DNA of 64,000 bases from Streptomyces sp. NRRL F-5135 (GTDB lineage Bacteria; Actinomycetota; Actinomycetes; Streptomycetales; Streptomycetaceae): contig NZ_JOHR01000005.1 of NCBI RefSeq assembly GCF_000719775.1, positions 186,001 to 250,000 on the forward strand. The letters run 5' to 3'. The translations under genes and the position numbers were made by a program. Of this stretch, positions 16,478 through 24,790 are shown in pieces (the first letter of the stretch is position 1; each line of letters starts with the position of its first letter). A model generated the notes under the pieces. The model was given only the letters and a program-made list of their open reading frames with translations, made no database searches and was not told the DNA's origin.

Positions 16478-16822
16478 TCAGAGGACGGCGGCCGGGCCAC
16501 CGTCGTCCGTGACCATCGGACGCCCGGCGCCGTCCCACGCGAGCATCCCGCCGTCGACGTTCACCGCGTCGATCCCCTGCCGCACCAGATACTGGGTGAC
16601 CTGGGCGGAGCGACCGCCGACCCGGCACATCACATAGGCCCGCCGGCCCCCTTCCACGGCCTCGGTCACCTCCGGGAAGCGGGCGGCGAAGTCACTCATC
16701 GGAATGTGCAGCGCCCCCTCCACATGACCGGCCGCCCACTCGTCGTCCTCCCGGACATCCAGCACCAGAGCGTCCGCCGGAACCGCGGCGGCGTCGACTG
16801 CGGGCAGCGGGGCGAATTCCAT
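16478..16822 (-). CDS. rhodanese-like domain protein
   Basis: 114 residues, a single rhodanese domain. LVLDVREDDEWAAGHVEGAL is the entry signature, and the active-site loop is CRVGGRS with Cys66. Single-domain rhodaneses carry persulfide sulfur for thiolation or detoxification; the partner is not evident here. The gene stands alone, convergent with paaE, with a 131-bp gap. Confidence 0.9.
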   Translation of the reverse strand: MEFAPLPAVDAAAVPADALVLDVREDDEWAAGHVEGALHIPMSDFAARFPEVTEAVEGGRRAYVMCRVGGRSAQVTQYLVRQGIDAVNVDGGMLAWDGAGRPMVTDDGGPAAVL

Positions 16823-16944
16823 GGGGTTCCTTCTCTCGTACGGATTCGGGCGGCGAAACCCGAGTAGCGGGACCCGGCGGTGGACCGGACCGCGATGGCC
16901 GGACTCCGGAACCCGCCTTCCGGGCGCGCGGGGCTCGAAAAAAC

Positions 16945-17985
16945 CTACTGCACCAGCCTGGCCAGTTCCGCCTCGCGCTCGGAGACCTCGGCCAGCAACT
17001 GCTCGGCGATCTCCTCCAGCAGCCGGTCCGGGTCGTCAGGTGCCATCCTGAGCATCGCGCCGATCGCGCTCTCCTCCAGCTCCCGGGCCACCAGCGCCAG
17101 CATCTCCTTGCGCTGCGCCAGCCACTCCAGCCGGGCGTAGAGCTCCTCGCTCTCGCTCAGCCGGTCCGTCCCGGGCGCGGGCCCCGCCGCCCACTCCTCG
17201 GCGAGCTGCGTGAGCTGTGGTCCGTCCCCACGGCCGTACGCGGCGTTGACCCGCGTCATGAACTCCTCGCGCCGGGCCCGTTCCGCCTCGTCGCGGGACA
17301 GGTCCGGGTGCGCCTTGCGCACCAGGTCGCGGTAGAGCTTGCGCACCTCGTCACTCGGCCGCACCCGCTGGGGCGGCCGCACCGGTTGGCCGGTCAGCAT
17401 CGCGGCCGCCTCCTGCGACAGCCCGTCGGAGTCCAGCCAGTCGTGGAACAGCTCCTCCACCCCCGGCATCGGCTGCACGATCGCCCGTGCCTCCCGCGCC
17501 TTGCGCAGGTCCTCCGGATCCCCGGTCCTGGCCGCCCGTGCCTCGGCGATGAGCGCGTCGAGTTCGTCCAGCCGGGAGTACATCGGGCCCAGCTTCTCGT
17601 GGTGCAGCCGGGAGAAGTTCTCCACCTCGATCCGGAACGTCTCCACCGCGATCTCGAACTCGATCAGCGCCTGCTCGGCTGCGCGCACGGCCTTGTCCAG
17701 CCGGGCCTCCGGCCGCTCGGAGCCCGTCTCGTCCGTCGCGTCCGCCGCGTCCGCCGGCGGGATGCCGTCCCGATCCGTCGACTCCCCCGCGTCGCCGGCC
17801 TGCCCGCCACCGATCCGCTCGCCGCCGGCCCGGTCCGCGCCGACACCCGCCGTCGCCGTGGCTTCCGCCGCACCGGGCATGTCCCGCACGTCGGCACCGG
17901 GCATGTCCCGCACGTCTCGTACGGCCTGTCGTACGTCCTGCTCGTCGTCGTTACGGATCGTCGGCTCCCCAGGGGCGTCGTACAT
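16945..17985 (-). CDS. J-domain protein
   Basis: 346 residues from the ATG at 17985 (a GTG at 17988 is the preceding codon). An acidic N-terminus of about 85 residues precedes a long charged helical region (AVRAAEQALIEFEIAVETFR). The J-domain-like segment contains the HPD motif in YRDLVRKAHPDLSRDEAER followed by FMTRVNAAYGRGD. The C-terminus is a Glu-rich coiled coil (LLEEIAEQLLAEVSEREAEL). HPD proteins stimulate Hsp70 (DnaK) ATPase; the client is unknown. A monocistronic unit by spacing. Confidence 0.8.
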   Translation of the reverse strand: MYDAPGEPTIRNDDEQDVRQAVRDVRDMPGADVRDMPGAAEATATAGVGADRAGGERIGGGQAGDAGESTDRDGIPPADAADATDETGSERPEARLDKAVRAAEQALIEFEIAVETFRIEVENFSRLHHEKLGPMYSRLDELDALIAEARAARTGDPEDLRKAREARAIVQPMPGVEELFHDWLDSDGLSQEAAAMLTGQPVRPPQRVRPSDEVRKLYRDLVRKAHPDLSRDEAERARREEFMTRVNAAYGRGDGPQLTQLAEEWAAGPAPGTDRLSESEELYARLEWLAQRKEMLALVARELEESAIGAMLRMAPDDPDRLLEEIAEQLLAEVSEREAELARLVQ

Positions 17986-18036
17986 CACCCGCCCAGCCTA
18001 CGGGCGATCGCCACCGCCCCGGCCCCCGTCCCGCCG

Positions 18037-19617
18037 TCACACGCCGGGCTCGGCGGCGATCCGCCCGCTCCTGACGGCCGCGACCAGCGCCGCGTGGTCC
18101 GCCTCCGTACGGTCCGCGTACGCCACGGCGAAATCGCCCACGGCCTCGTCCAGTTCCTCGTTCTTGCCGCAGTACCCGGCGATCAGCCGCGGGTCCACGC
18201 TGTGCGCGTGCGCCCTGGCCAGCAGGGCGCCCGTCATCCGCCCGTAGTCGTCCATCTGGTCCGCGGGCAGCGCCGCCGGGTCCACGCTCCCCTTGCGGTT
18301 CCTGAACTGCCGTACCTGGAACGGCCGGCCGTGGACCGTCGTCCAGCCGAGCAAGTTGTCGCTCACCACCTGCATCCGCTTCTGTCCCAGCACCACCCGG
18401 CGCCCCTCGTGCGCCACCTCCGGCGGCTCGAATCCGGCGGCCGGAAGGTGGGGCAGCAGGACGGAGGGCCGCGCCTCCTTCACCTGGAGCACCAACGGCT
18501 CACCCCGGTGGTCGAGCAGCAGCACCACGTACGACCGCGTCCCGACACTGCCCGTACCGACCACCCGGAACGCCACGTCGTGTATCGCGTACCTCGCCAG
18601 CAGCGGCAGCCGGTCCTCCGGCAGAGTCCCCAGATACCCCTCCAGCGAGGCGGCGACCGCCGCGGCCTCCTCGTCGGACACCCGGCGCAGGACGGGCGGC
18701 GCGTCGACGAAGCGCCGCCGCACCACGCCCGTACCACCCCCGCCGCTTCCCGCCGCACCGCCGGGCCCCGCGCCGCCGCCCCGCGCCGCGCCCCCGCCCC
18801 GCGCCGCATCACCGCTTCCCGCCGCACCACCGGGCCCCGCCGCACCACCGCTCTCGTCGGCCACCGCCTCGGTGGACCTGGCGGCGAACCGCGCGCTCGT
18901 GTTCCTCCGGGCCTTCGCCGCGACCCGCTCCAGCGTTCCGGCGAGATCGCGCGCGTCGGCGTGCGAGACGAGTTCCTCGTCCGCGATCGCGTTCCACGCG
19001 TCCAGCGCGGGCAGTTTCGCCAGCAGCCGCATCGTGCGCCGGTACGACCCGACCGCGTCGCACGCGCCGCGGCGGCAGGTGTCCTCGTCCGCACCCGCCT
19101 CCCGGCCCGCGAGCACCAGGGAGGTCGCGAGCCGCTTGACGTCCCACTCCCAGGGGCCGACCACCGTCTCGTCGAAATCGTTGAGGTCGATGACGAGCCG
19201 GCCGCGCGCGTCGCCGTAGAGGCCGAAATTCGCCGCGTGCGCGTCACCGCATATCTGCGCGCCCACGCCCGTGACCGCGGTGCCCGCCAGGTCGTGGGCC
19301 ATCAGCCCGGCGGCGCCGCGCAGAAAGGCGAACGGCGTGGCGGCCATGCGCCCCACCCGTATCGGCGTCAGCTCGGCCACCCGGCCCCGGCTCGACTCCT
19401 CGACCGCCCGCACCGCGTCGGGCCGCCCGGCCGGAAACGCCACGCCGCCGTGCGCGGACCGCGGCACCCGCGCCCGCAGCGCCTTGCCCCGCTCCTTCGC
19501 CGCCGACGCGCCCTCGGCGCGCGCGGCGAACCCGGGCACCGCCGGAATGCGCCCGGTCCCGGCCGACGGCGCCTTTCCCGCCACCGCCGGCTCGTCCCCG
19601 ACCTCGACACGACCCAT
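18037..19617 (-). CDS. DUF2252-family protein
   Basis: 526 residues. VGAQICGDAHAANFGLYGD and LVIDLNDFDETVVGPWEWDVKRLATSL are strongly diagnostic of DUF2252, which has a kinase/phosphotransferase-like arrangement (H-x-N and D-x-D-F pairs). The biochemical role is unknown. A Gly/Ala/Pro low-complexity insert of about 40 residues near the middle (GGAAGPGGAAGSGDAARGGG and onward) is an unstable-looking repeat tract. The ATG at 19617 is chosen with GGAGG about 10 nt upstream; the frame remains open to 19848 without a better start. Confidence 0.85.
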   Translation of the reverse strand: MGRVEVGDEPAVAGKAPSAGTGRIPAVPGFAARAEGASAAKERGKALRARVPRSAHGGVAFPAGRPDAVRAVEESSRGRVAELTPIRVGRMAATPFAFLRGAAGLMAHDLAGTAVTGVGAQICGDAHAANFGLYGDARGRLVIDLNDFDETVVGPWEWDVKRLATSLVLAGREAGADEDTCRRGACDAVGSYRRTMRLLAKLPALDAWNAIADEELVSHADARDLAGTLERVAAKARRNTSARFAARSTEAVADESGGAAGPGGAAGSGDAARGGGAARGGGAGPGGAAGSGGGGTGVVRRRFVDAPPVLRRVSDEEAAAVAASLEGYLGTLPEDRLPLLARYAIHDVAFRVVGTGSVGTRSYVVLLLDHRGEPLVLQVKEARPSVLLPHLPAAGFEPPEVAHEGRRVVLGQKRMQVVSDNLLGWTTVHGRPFQVRQFRNRKGSVDPAALPADQMDDYGRMTGALLARAHAHSVDPRLIAGYCGKNEELDEAVGDFAVAYADRTEADHAALVAAVRSGRIAAEPGV

Positions 19618-19896
19618 GGCGTGCCGCCTCCCCCCGTATTCGCGCCGCGGTACCTCGCGCGAGGCCCGTGAGACCAACAGTCGAATCGATCGTGGGATCA
19701 GCCCTCGGAACAGCCGTGGGAGCAGCCGTGGGGCCAACCGCGAGATCAACCGGCTACGACGGTACTCCCGGCCCAGGACACCCCGGCTCCGCCTGTGGAA
19801 AACCCTCCGCCGAGCACCCGACGGCCGCCCGCACCGGGCCTCCGGCACCTGGCCGAAACTGACCCGTGCAATACCTCACAACTCACGGATACGACG
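19618..19896. other. intergenic, no gene recognised
   Basis: Sequence between the DUF2252 start and the tRNA-Leu terminator. It contains repetitive Arg/Ser-type codon patterns (AACAGCCGTGGGAGCAGCCG and similar) and one TGTGGAAAA DnaA-box-like 9-mer near 19795. Promoter elements for the DUF2252 gene must lie here, but I cannot place them. Confidence 0.5.
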
Positions 19897-19942
19897 AAAA
19901 ACGGGCCCCACCGAGACTTCCGTCTCCGGTGAAGACCCGTTC
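19897..19942 (-). terminator. terminator downstream of tRNA-Leu
   Basis: On the minus strand a hairpin (CACCGGAGAC, loop, GTCTCGGTG with one bulge, inside an outer AACGGG/CCCGTT pairing) is followed by a T-run. It lies 16 bp past the tRNA 3' end. Confidence 0.7.
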
Positions 19943-19957
19943 ATCGGTTCTTCTCTG

Positions 19958-20041
19958 TGCGCGAGGGGGGAGTTGAACCCCCACGCCCTTTCGGGCACTG
20001 GAACCTGAATCCAGCGCGTCTGCCTATTCCGCCACCCGCGC
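19958..20041 (-). tRNA. tRNA-Leu (CAG)
   Basis: 84 nt, type II tRNA with a long variable arm. Acceptor GCGCGGG pairs with CTCGCGC, discriminator A. The anticodon arm CTGGA-TTCAGGT-TCCAG gives anticodon CAG, and the T arm is GGGGG-TTCAACT-CCCCC. The CCA end is not encoded. Confidence 0.95.
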
Positions 20042-20357
20042 ATCGGGCGTGTCGTCCGGTGCTCCCACCTGCTGGTGTGTGCCCCTGGCGACATCCAGAA
20101 CACTAGCACGCCGCCGAGGGTCCGTTCACATCCGTTCTCCGGGGGCCCGGGGAACGGAACGGGGAATCGGCCTCCGCCGACCCGGTGCCGCCTGAGCATG
20201 CCCCGGGGTGCGGGACACTGGCGTGAGGCCGCCTCTACGATCCCGTGTGAGAGGTGACACTCATGGACGGGGCAGACAAGGGGAACCACCCGATTTCCCG
20301 GCGCGTGGATACGATCAGTAAGCAGTACCAGGACGGCAACGACGGAGGAGGTGCCCC
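20042..20357. other. intergenic upstream of fhaA, no gene recognised
   Basis: 316 bp between divergent tRNA-Leu and fhaA. It should hold promoters for both. I see no hairpin, repeat or convincing small gene. The fhaA ribosome site GGAGGAGG is at its right end (near 20343-20350). Confidence 0.5.
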
Positions 20358-21200
20358 ATGGGAGTCATGAAGCGATTCGAACAGCGTCTCGAAGGTTTGG
20401 TCAACGGCACCTTCGCGAAGGTGTTCAAGTCCGAGGTCCAGCCCGTCGAGATCGCGGGTGCCCTCCAGCGTGAATGCGACAACAACGCAACGATCTGGAA
20501 CCGCGACCGGACCGTGGTCCCCAATGACTTCATCGTGGAGCTGAGCACGCCCGACTACGAGCGCCTCAGCCCCTATTCCGGCCAGCTCGGCGACGAACTG
20601 GCCGGGCTGGTCCGCGACTACGCGAAGCAGCAGCGCTACACCTTCATGGGCCCCATCAAGGTCCATCTGGAGAAGGCCGACGACCTCGACACGGGCCTGT
20701 ACCGGGTCCGCAGCCGCACCCTGGCGTCGAGCACGTCGCAGTCGCCCGGAGGCGCCCCCGAGGGCCCCGGCGGCCGGCCGGGCCCCTCCTCGCCCGCCCC
20801 CGGTGGCTACGGCTACCCGCCCGCCTCGGCGCCTCCCATGCCCGCCGGCCCGCCGCCCGGCGCCCGCGGTCCGGCCGCCGGACCGAGCGGCCCGGGTGCC
20901 GGCGCCCTGCCGAACAGCCAGGTGCGCCGCTGGATCGAGATCAACGGCACCCGTCACCAGATCTCCCGCGCCACGCTCGTCCTGGGCCGCAGCACGGACG
21001 CCGACGTACGGATCGACGACCCCGGTGTCTCCCGCCGGCACTGCGAGATCCGGACCGGTACGCCCCCGACCATCCAGGATCTCGGGTCCACCAACGGCAT
21101 CGTGGTAGACGGACAGCACACCACCCGCGCTACGCTCCGCGACGGCTCGCGGATCGTCGTGGGCAACACCACCATCGTTTACCGGCAAGCCGAAGGGTGA
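20358..21200 (+). CDS. fhaA: FhaA, DUF3662 and FHA domain protein
   Basis: 280 residues. N-terminal DUF3662 domain (about 1-120: RFEQRLEGLVNGTFAKVFKS, VPNDFIVELS), then a Pro/Gly-rich linker (about 130-190) and a C-terminal FHA domain (about 195-280: LVLGRSTDADVRIDDPGVSR, DLGSTNGIVVDG). FHA domains bind phosphothreonine; in actinobacteria FhaA is a substrate of PknB-type kinases and links them to wall synthesis. The ATG at 20358 has an ideal GGAGGAGG upstream. First gene of the fhaA-fhaB-pstP-rodA-pbpA-pknB cluster. Confidence 0.93.
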   Translation: MGVMKRFEQRLEGLVNGTFAKVFKSEVQPVEIAGALQRECDNNATIWNRDRTVVPNDFIVELSTPDYERLSPYSGQLGDELAGLVRDYAKQQRYTFMGPIKVHLEKADDLDTGLYRVRSRTLASSTSQSPGGAPEGPGGRPGPSSPAPGGYGYPPASAPPMPAGPPPGARGPAAGPSGPGAGALPNSQVRRWIEINGTRHQISRATLVLGRSTDADVRIDDPGVSRRHCEIRTGTPPTIQDLGSTNGIVVDGQHTTRATLRDGSRIVVGNTTIVYRQAEG

Positions 21201-21210
21201 AGCGGGGGCA

Positions 21211-21723
21211 ATGTCAGAGCTGACCCTGACGGTCATGAGGCTGGGTTTCCTGGCCGTCCTGTGGCTGTTCGTCATCGTGGCCGTTCAGGTCATCCGCAGC
21301 GATCTGTTCGGAACGCGCGTCACGCAGCGCGGCTCACGCCGCGGGGCCGACGCCCGTCCCCAGCAGAACCGCCAGGCCGCCGCCCCGCCGCAGCAGCGCC
21401 AGCAGCAGCCGGGCCGGCAGCGCCGGGGCGCGCCCACGAAGCTGGTCGTCTCCGAGGGTTCCCTCACCGGCACCACGGTGGCCCTCCAGGGGCAGACCAT
21501 CACCCTGGGCCGCGCCCACGATTCGACGATCGTGCTGGACGACGACTACGCGTCCAGCAGGCATGCCAGGATCTACCCGGACCGGGACGGCCAGTGGATC
21601 GTCGAGGACCTCGGGTCCACCAACGGCACCTACCTCGACCGGACCCGGCTCACCAGCCCGACACCGATCGCGCCGGGCGCTCCGATCCGCATCGGCAAGA
21701 CCGTCATCGAGCTGCGGAAGTAG
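21211..21723 (+). CDS. fhaB: FhaB, membrane-anchored FHA-domain protein
   Basis: 170 residues. One N-terminal membrane helix (LGFLAVLWLFVIVAVQVI, about 11-28) is followed by a Gln/Arg-rich linker and a C-terminal FHA domain (LGRAHDSTIVLDDDYASSRH, DLGSTNGTYLDRTRL). The family (FipA/FhaB) is phosphorylated by Ser/Thr kinases and takes part in septal or polar wall assembly. 10 bp separate it from fhaA. Confidence 0.92.
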   Translation: MSELTLTVMRLGFLAVLWLFVIVAVQVIRSDLFGTRVTQRGSRRGADARPQQNRQAAAPPQQRQQQPGRQRRGAPTKLVVSEGSLTGTTVALQGQTITLGRAHDSTIVLDDDYASSRHARIYPDRDGQWIVEDLGSTNGTYLDRTRLTSPTPIAPGAPIRIGKTVIELRK

Positions 21724-21730
21724 TACGACA

Positions 21731-21856
21731 ATGAGCGAGCGGAGCGAGCGAGCCGCGACGGTCCCCACCGCGGACCGCGGCAGGCTCCCGACCGGAGGGT
21801 GGGCAGTGTGGCACGAGACCGGCTGTACCCCGAGCCGACGGGCGAGGTGCGCATGA
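21731..21856 (+). other. possible 41-codon upstream ORF coupled to pstP
   Basis: ATG at 21731 opens MSERSERAATVPTADRGRLP and ends with a TGA at 21854-21856 that overlaps the ATG at 21853 (ATGA). It starts 8 bp after the fhaB stop. The first codons come from a GAGCGAGCGGAGCGAGCGAG repeat. Translation is unproven. Confidence 0.3.
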
Positions 21857-23370
21857 GTCTGTCTCTGCGTTTCGCCGCCGGATCGCACAAGGGCATGATC
21901 CGCGAGGGGAACGAGGACTCCGGCTACGCCGGTCCCCGCCTGCTGGCGATCGCCGACGGCATGGGCGGCCAGGCCGCGGGCGAGGTCGCCTCCTCCGAGG
22001 TGATCTCGACCCTGGTGCAGCTCGACGACGACGTACCGGGCTCCGACATCCTCACCTCGCTCGGTACGGCGGTGCAGCGCGCCAACGAGCAGCTGCGGGT
22101 GATGGTCGAGGAGGACCCCCAGCTGGAGGGCATGGGCACGACACTCACCGCGCTCCTGTGGACCGGGCAGCGGCTCGGCCTCGTCCACGTCGGCGACTCC
22201 CGCGCCTATCTGCTGCGCGACGGCGTGCTGACCCAGATCACGCAGGACCACACCTGGGTGCAGCGGCTGGTCGACGAGGGCCGGATCACCGAGGAAGAGG
22301 CCACCACCCACCCGCAGCGCTCCCTGCTGATGCGCGCGCTGGGCAGCGGCGACCACGTCGAGCCCGACCTCTCCATCCGCGAGGTCCGGGCCGGCGACCG
22401 CTACCTGATCTGCTCCGACGGGCTCTCCGGCGTCGTCTCGCACCAGACGATGGAAGAGGCCCTCGCCAGCTACCAGGGCCCGCAGGAGACCATCCAGGCG
22501 CTCATCCAGCTCGCTCTGCGCGGCGGTGGCCCCGACAACATCACCTGCATCGTCGCCGACGTCCTGGAACTCGACTCGAGCGACACCCTGTCGGTCCAGC
22601 TCAACGACACCCCGGTCGTCGTCGGGGCCGTCGCGGAGAACCAGCTCCCGCTGAACTCCACCGACAACGCCGCGATGCAGACGCCCGCCGGCCGCGCCGC
22701 CGGCCTCGGCCGCGGGGTGCCCCAGCAGCCCGGCGGCGGCTTCGGCCCGCCCGGCAGCGGCGACGACGCCGACTACGGCTCCATGCCGCAGGACGGCTCC
22801 TTCGGCGCGTACGGCGACGACGACTTCACCAAGCAGCGCGGCGGCCGCAAGTGGCTCAAGAGATCGTTCTACACCGTGCTCGCGCTGGCCGTCGTGGGCG
22901 GCGGTCTGTACGGCGGCTACCGCTGGACCCAGAACCAGTACTACGTCGGTGCCAACGAGGACCACGTGGCGCTCTACCGGGGCATCAGCCAGGACCTGGC
23001 GTGGCTCTCGCTGTCGAAGGTCGAGAAGGACCACCCCGCGATCAAGCTCCAGTACCTGCCGCCGTACCAGCGCAAGCAGGTCGAGGCGACGATCGCCGAG
23101 GGCAGCCTCGCGGGCGGCCGGGAGAAGATCGACGAGCTCGCCGTGCAGGCGTCGGCCTGCCAGAAGGAGGAACTCCGCCGCAAGGCCGCCGACAGCGCGG
23201 CCGGTTCGGTCCCCTCCGACGAAGAAGCCGCCGAGAACCCGGCCGGCAGCCCGCCGCCGACCGGTTCTCCCGCCAAGAACAGCGACAACAAGCCGAAAGC
23301 GACTCCCAATCCGGGCCCCAGCCTCTCGGAGGAGGAGCAGAAAGTGGCCTCGAACTGCGGGAAGCAGTAG
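21853..23370 (+). CDS. pstP: PP2C-type Ser/Thr protein phosphatase PstP
   Basis: 505 residues from the ATG at 21853, which aligns with the normal family start just before LRFAAGSHKG. In-frame GTG codons at 21808 (GGAGG 9 nt upstream) and 21799 could add 15-18 residues. The PP2C metal-binding motifs are intact: REGNEDSG, ADGMGGQAAGEVAS, GDSRAYLLRDG, CSDGLSGVV and GGPDNIT. The catalytic domain (about 1-235) is followed by a linker, one membrane helix (FYTVLALAVVGGGLYGGY) and an extracytoplasmic tail. It dephosphorylates PknB and its substrates. Stop to rodA start is 28 bp. Confidence 0.92.
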   Translation: MSLSLRFAAGSHKGMIREGNEDSGYAGPRLLAIADGMGGQAAGEVASSEVISTLVQLDDDVPGSDILTSLGTAVQRANEQLRVMVEEDPQLEGMGTTLTALLWTGQRLGLVHVGDSRAYLLRDGVLTQITQDHTWVQRLVDEGRITEEEATTHPQRSLLMRALGSGDHVEPDLSIREVRAGDRYLICSDGLSGVVSHQTMEEALASYQGPQETIQALIQLALRGGGPDNITCIVADVLELDSSDTLSVQLNDTPVVVGAVAENQLPLNSTDNAAMQTPAGRAAGLGRGVPQQPGGGFGPPGSGDDADYGSMPQDGSFGAYGDDDFTKQRGGRKWLKRSFYTVLALAVVGGGLYGGYRWTQNQYYVGANEDHVALYRGISQDLAWLSLSKVEKDHPAIKLQYLPPYQRKQVEATIAEGSLAGGREKIDELAVQASACQKEELRRKAADSAAGSVPSDEEAAENPAGSPPPTGSPAKNSDNKPKATPNPGPSLSEEEQKVASNCGKQ

Positions 23371-23398
23371 AGCCGGCCGTAGGGGGCCTTCCACCACC

Positions 23399-24790
23399 AT
23401 GAGCGTTGTCACCAATACGACCACCATCGGCGCGATCGACGCACCGAGCCGCCGCAACACCGAGTTGCTGCTGCTCGCCTTCGCCGTCATCATCCCGGTG
23501 TTCGCGTACCTGAACGTCGGCCTCGCGCTCGACGGCGAGGTGCCGACCGGGATGCTGGGCTACGGCCTCGGCGTCGCCCTTCTCGCCGGCGTCGGGCACC
23601 TCGTGGTGCGCAAGTTCGCCCGGTACGCCGATCCGCTGCTGCTGCCGCTGTCGACGCTGCTCAACGGCCTCGGACTGGTGCTGATCTGGCGCCTGGACCA
23701 GTCACCGCGGCTGGACAACATCCCCGCCGCGGCCACCAAGCAGCTCATGTTCTCCGCCATAGGCGTCGCCTTCTTCGCGGCCGTGCTGATCCTCCTCAAG
23801 GACCACCGCATCCTCCAGCGCTACACCTACATCTCCATGGCCGTGGCGATGTTCCTGCTGGTGCTGCCGATGTTCTTCCCCGCCAGGTTCGGGGCCAGGA
23901 TCTGGATCACGATCCCCGGCTTCGGCACGCTCCAGCCGGGTGAGTTCGCGAAGATCATCATCGCGATCTTCTTCTCCGGCTATCTCATGGTCAAACGCGA
24001 CGCCCTGGCGCTCGCCAGCCGCCGCTTCATGGGCCTGTACCTGCCACGCGGCCGCGACCTGGGGCCGATCCTGGTGGTCTGGGCCGTCTCCATCCTGATC
24101 CTGGTCTTCGAGACCGACCTCGGCACCTCACTGCTCTTCTTCGGCATGTTCGTCGTCATGCTGTACGTGGCCACCGAGCGGACCAGCTGGATCGTCTTCG
24201 GCCTCCTGATGTCCGCGGCCGGCGCCGTCAGCGTGGCCACCTTCCAGCCGCACGTCCAGCAGCGCGTCACCGCCTGGCTCGACCCGTTCGAGGGCTACGG
24301 AAAGATCGCGGCGAGCGAGCAGATCGCCAAGTCCCTGATGGCGTTCGGCTCCGGCGGCACGCTGGGCACCGGGCTCGGCCAGGGCAACTCCGACCTCATC
24401 GGCTTCGCCGCCAACTCCGACTTCATCCTCTCCACCGTCGGCGAGGAACTCGGACTCGCCGGCGTCATGGCCGTCCTGCTGATCTACGGCCTGATCGTCG
24501 AGCGCGGTATCCGCACGGCGCTCGCCGCCCGCGACCCGTTCGGCAAGCTGCTCGCCATCGGCCTCTCCGGGGCCTTCGCCATCCAGGTCTTCGTGGTCGC
24601 GGGCGGCGTGATGGGCCTCATCCCGCTGACCGGTATGACCATGCCGTTCCTCGCGGCCGGCGGCTCCTCGGTGCTCGCCAACTGGGCCCTGATCGGCATC
24701 CTGATCCGTATCAGCGACACCGCCCGCCGCCCCGCGCCGGCCCCCGCCCCGTCCCCCGACGCCGAGATGACCCAGGTGGTGCGTCCGTGA
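23399..24790 (+). CDS. rodA: SEDS-family peptidoglycan polymerase (RodA/FtsW type)
   Basis: 463 residues with about 12 membrane helices. SEDS proteins are peptidoglycan glycosyltransferases that work with a class B PBP. Diagnostic segments: QPGEFAKIIIAIFFSGYL, FETDLGTSLLFFGMF (the essential Asp region), GFAANSDFILSTVGEELGL and GMTMPFLAAGGSS. It overlaps pbpA by 4 nt (GTGA), which is the classic SEDS-PBP pairing. Whether it is the elongation (RodA) or a sporulation paralogue cannot be decided from sequence alone; the cluster favours RodA. Confidence 0.92.
   Translation: MSVVTNTTTIGAIDAPSRRNTELLLLAFAVIIPVFAYLNVGLALDGEVPTGMLGYGLGVALLAGVGHLVVRKFARYADPLLLPLSTLLNGLGLVLIWRLDQSPRLDNIPAAATKQLMFSAIGVAFFAAVLILLKDHRILQRYTYISMAVAMFLLVLPMFFPARFGARIWITIPGFGTLQPGEFAKIIIAIFFSGYLMVKRDALALASRRFMGLYLPRGRDLGPILVVWAVSILILVFETDLGTSLLFFGMFVVMLYVATERTSWIVFGLLMSAAGAVSVATFQPHVQQRVTAWLDPFEGYGKIAASEQIAKSLMAFGSGGTLGTGLGQGNSDLIGFAANSDFILSTVGEELGLAGVMAVLLIYGLIVERGIRTALAARDPFGKLLAIGLSGAFAIQVFVVAGGVMGLIPLTGMTMPFLAAGGSSVLANWALIGILIRISDTARRPAPAPAPSPDAEMTQVVRP

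Noticed and set aside
17308..19671. 787-codon plus-strand open frame opposite the J-domain and DUF2252 genes
   Set aside because: It spans two unrelated minus-strand genes whose domains are clear; composition is His/Arg/Pro-rich as expected for an antisense frame.
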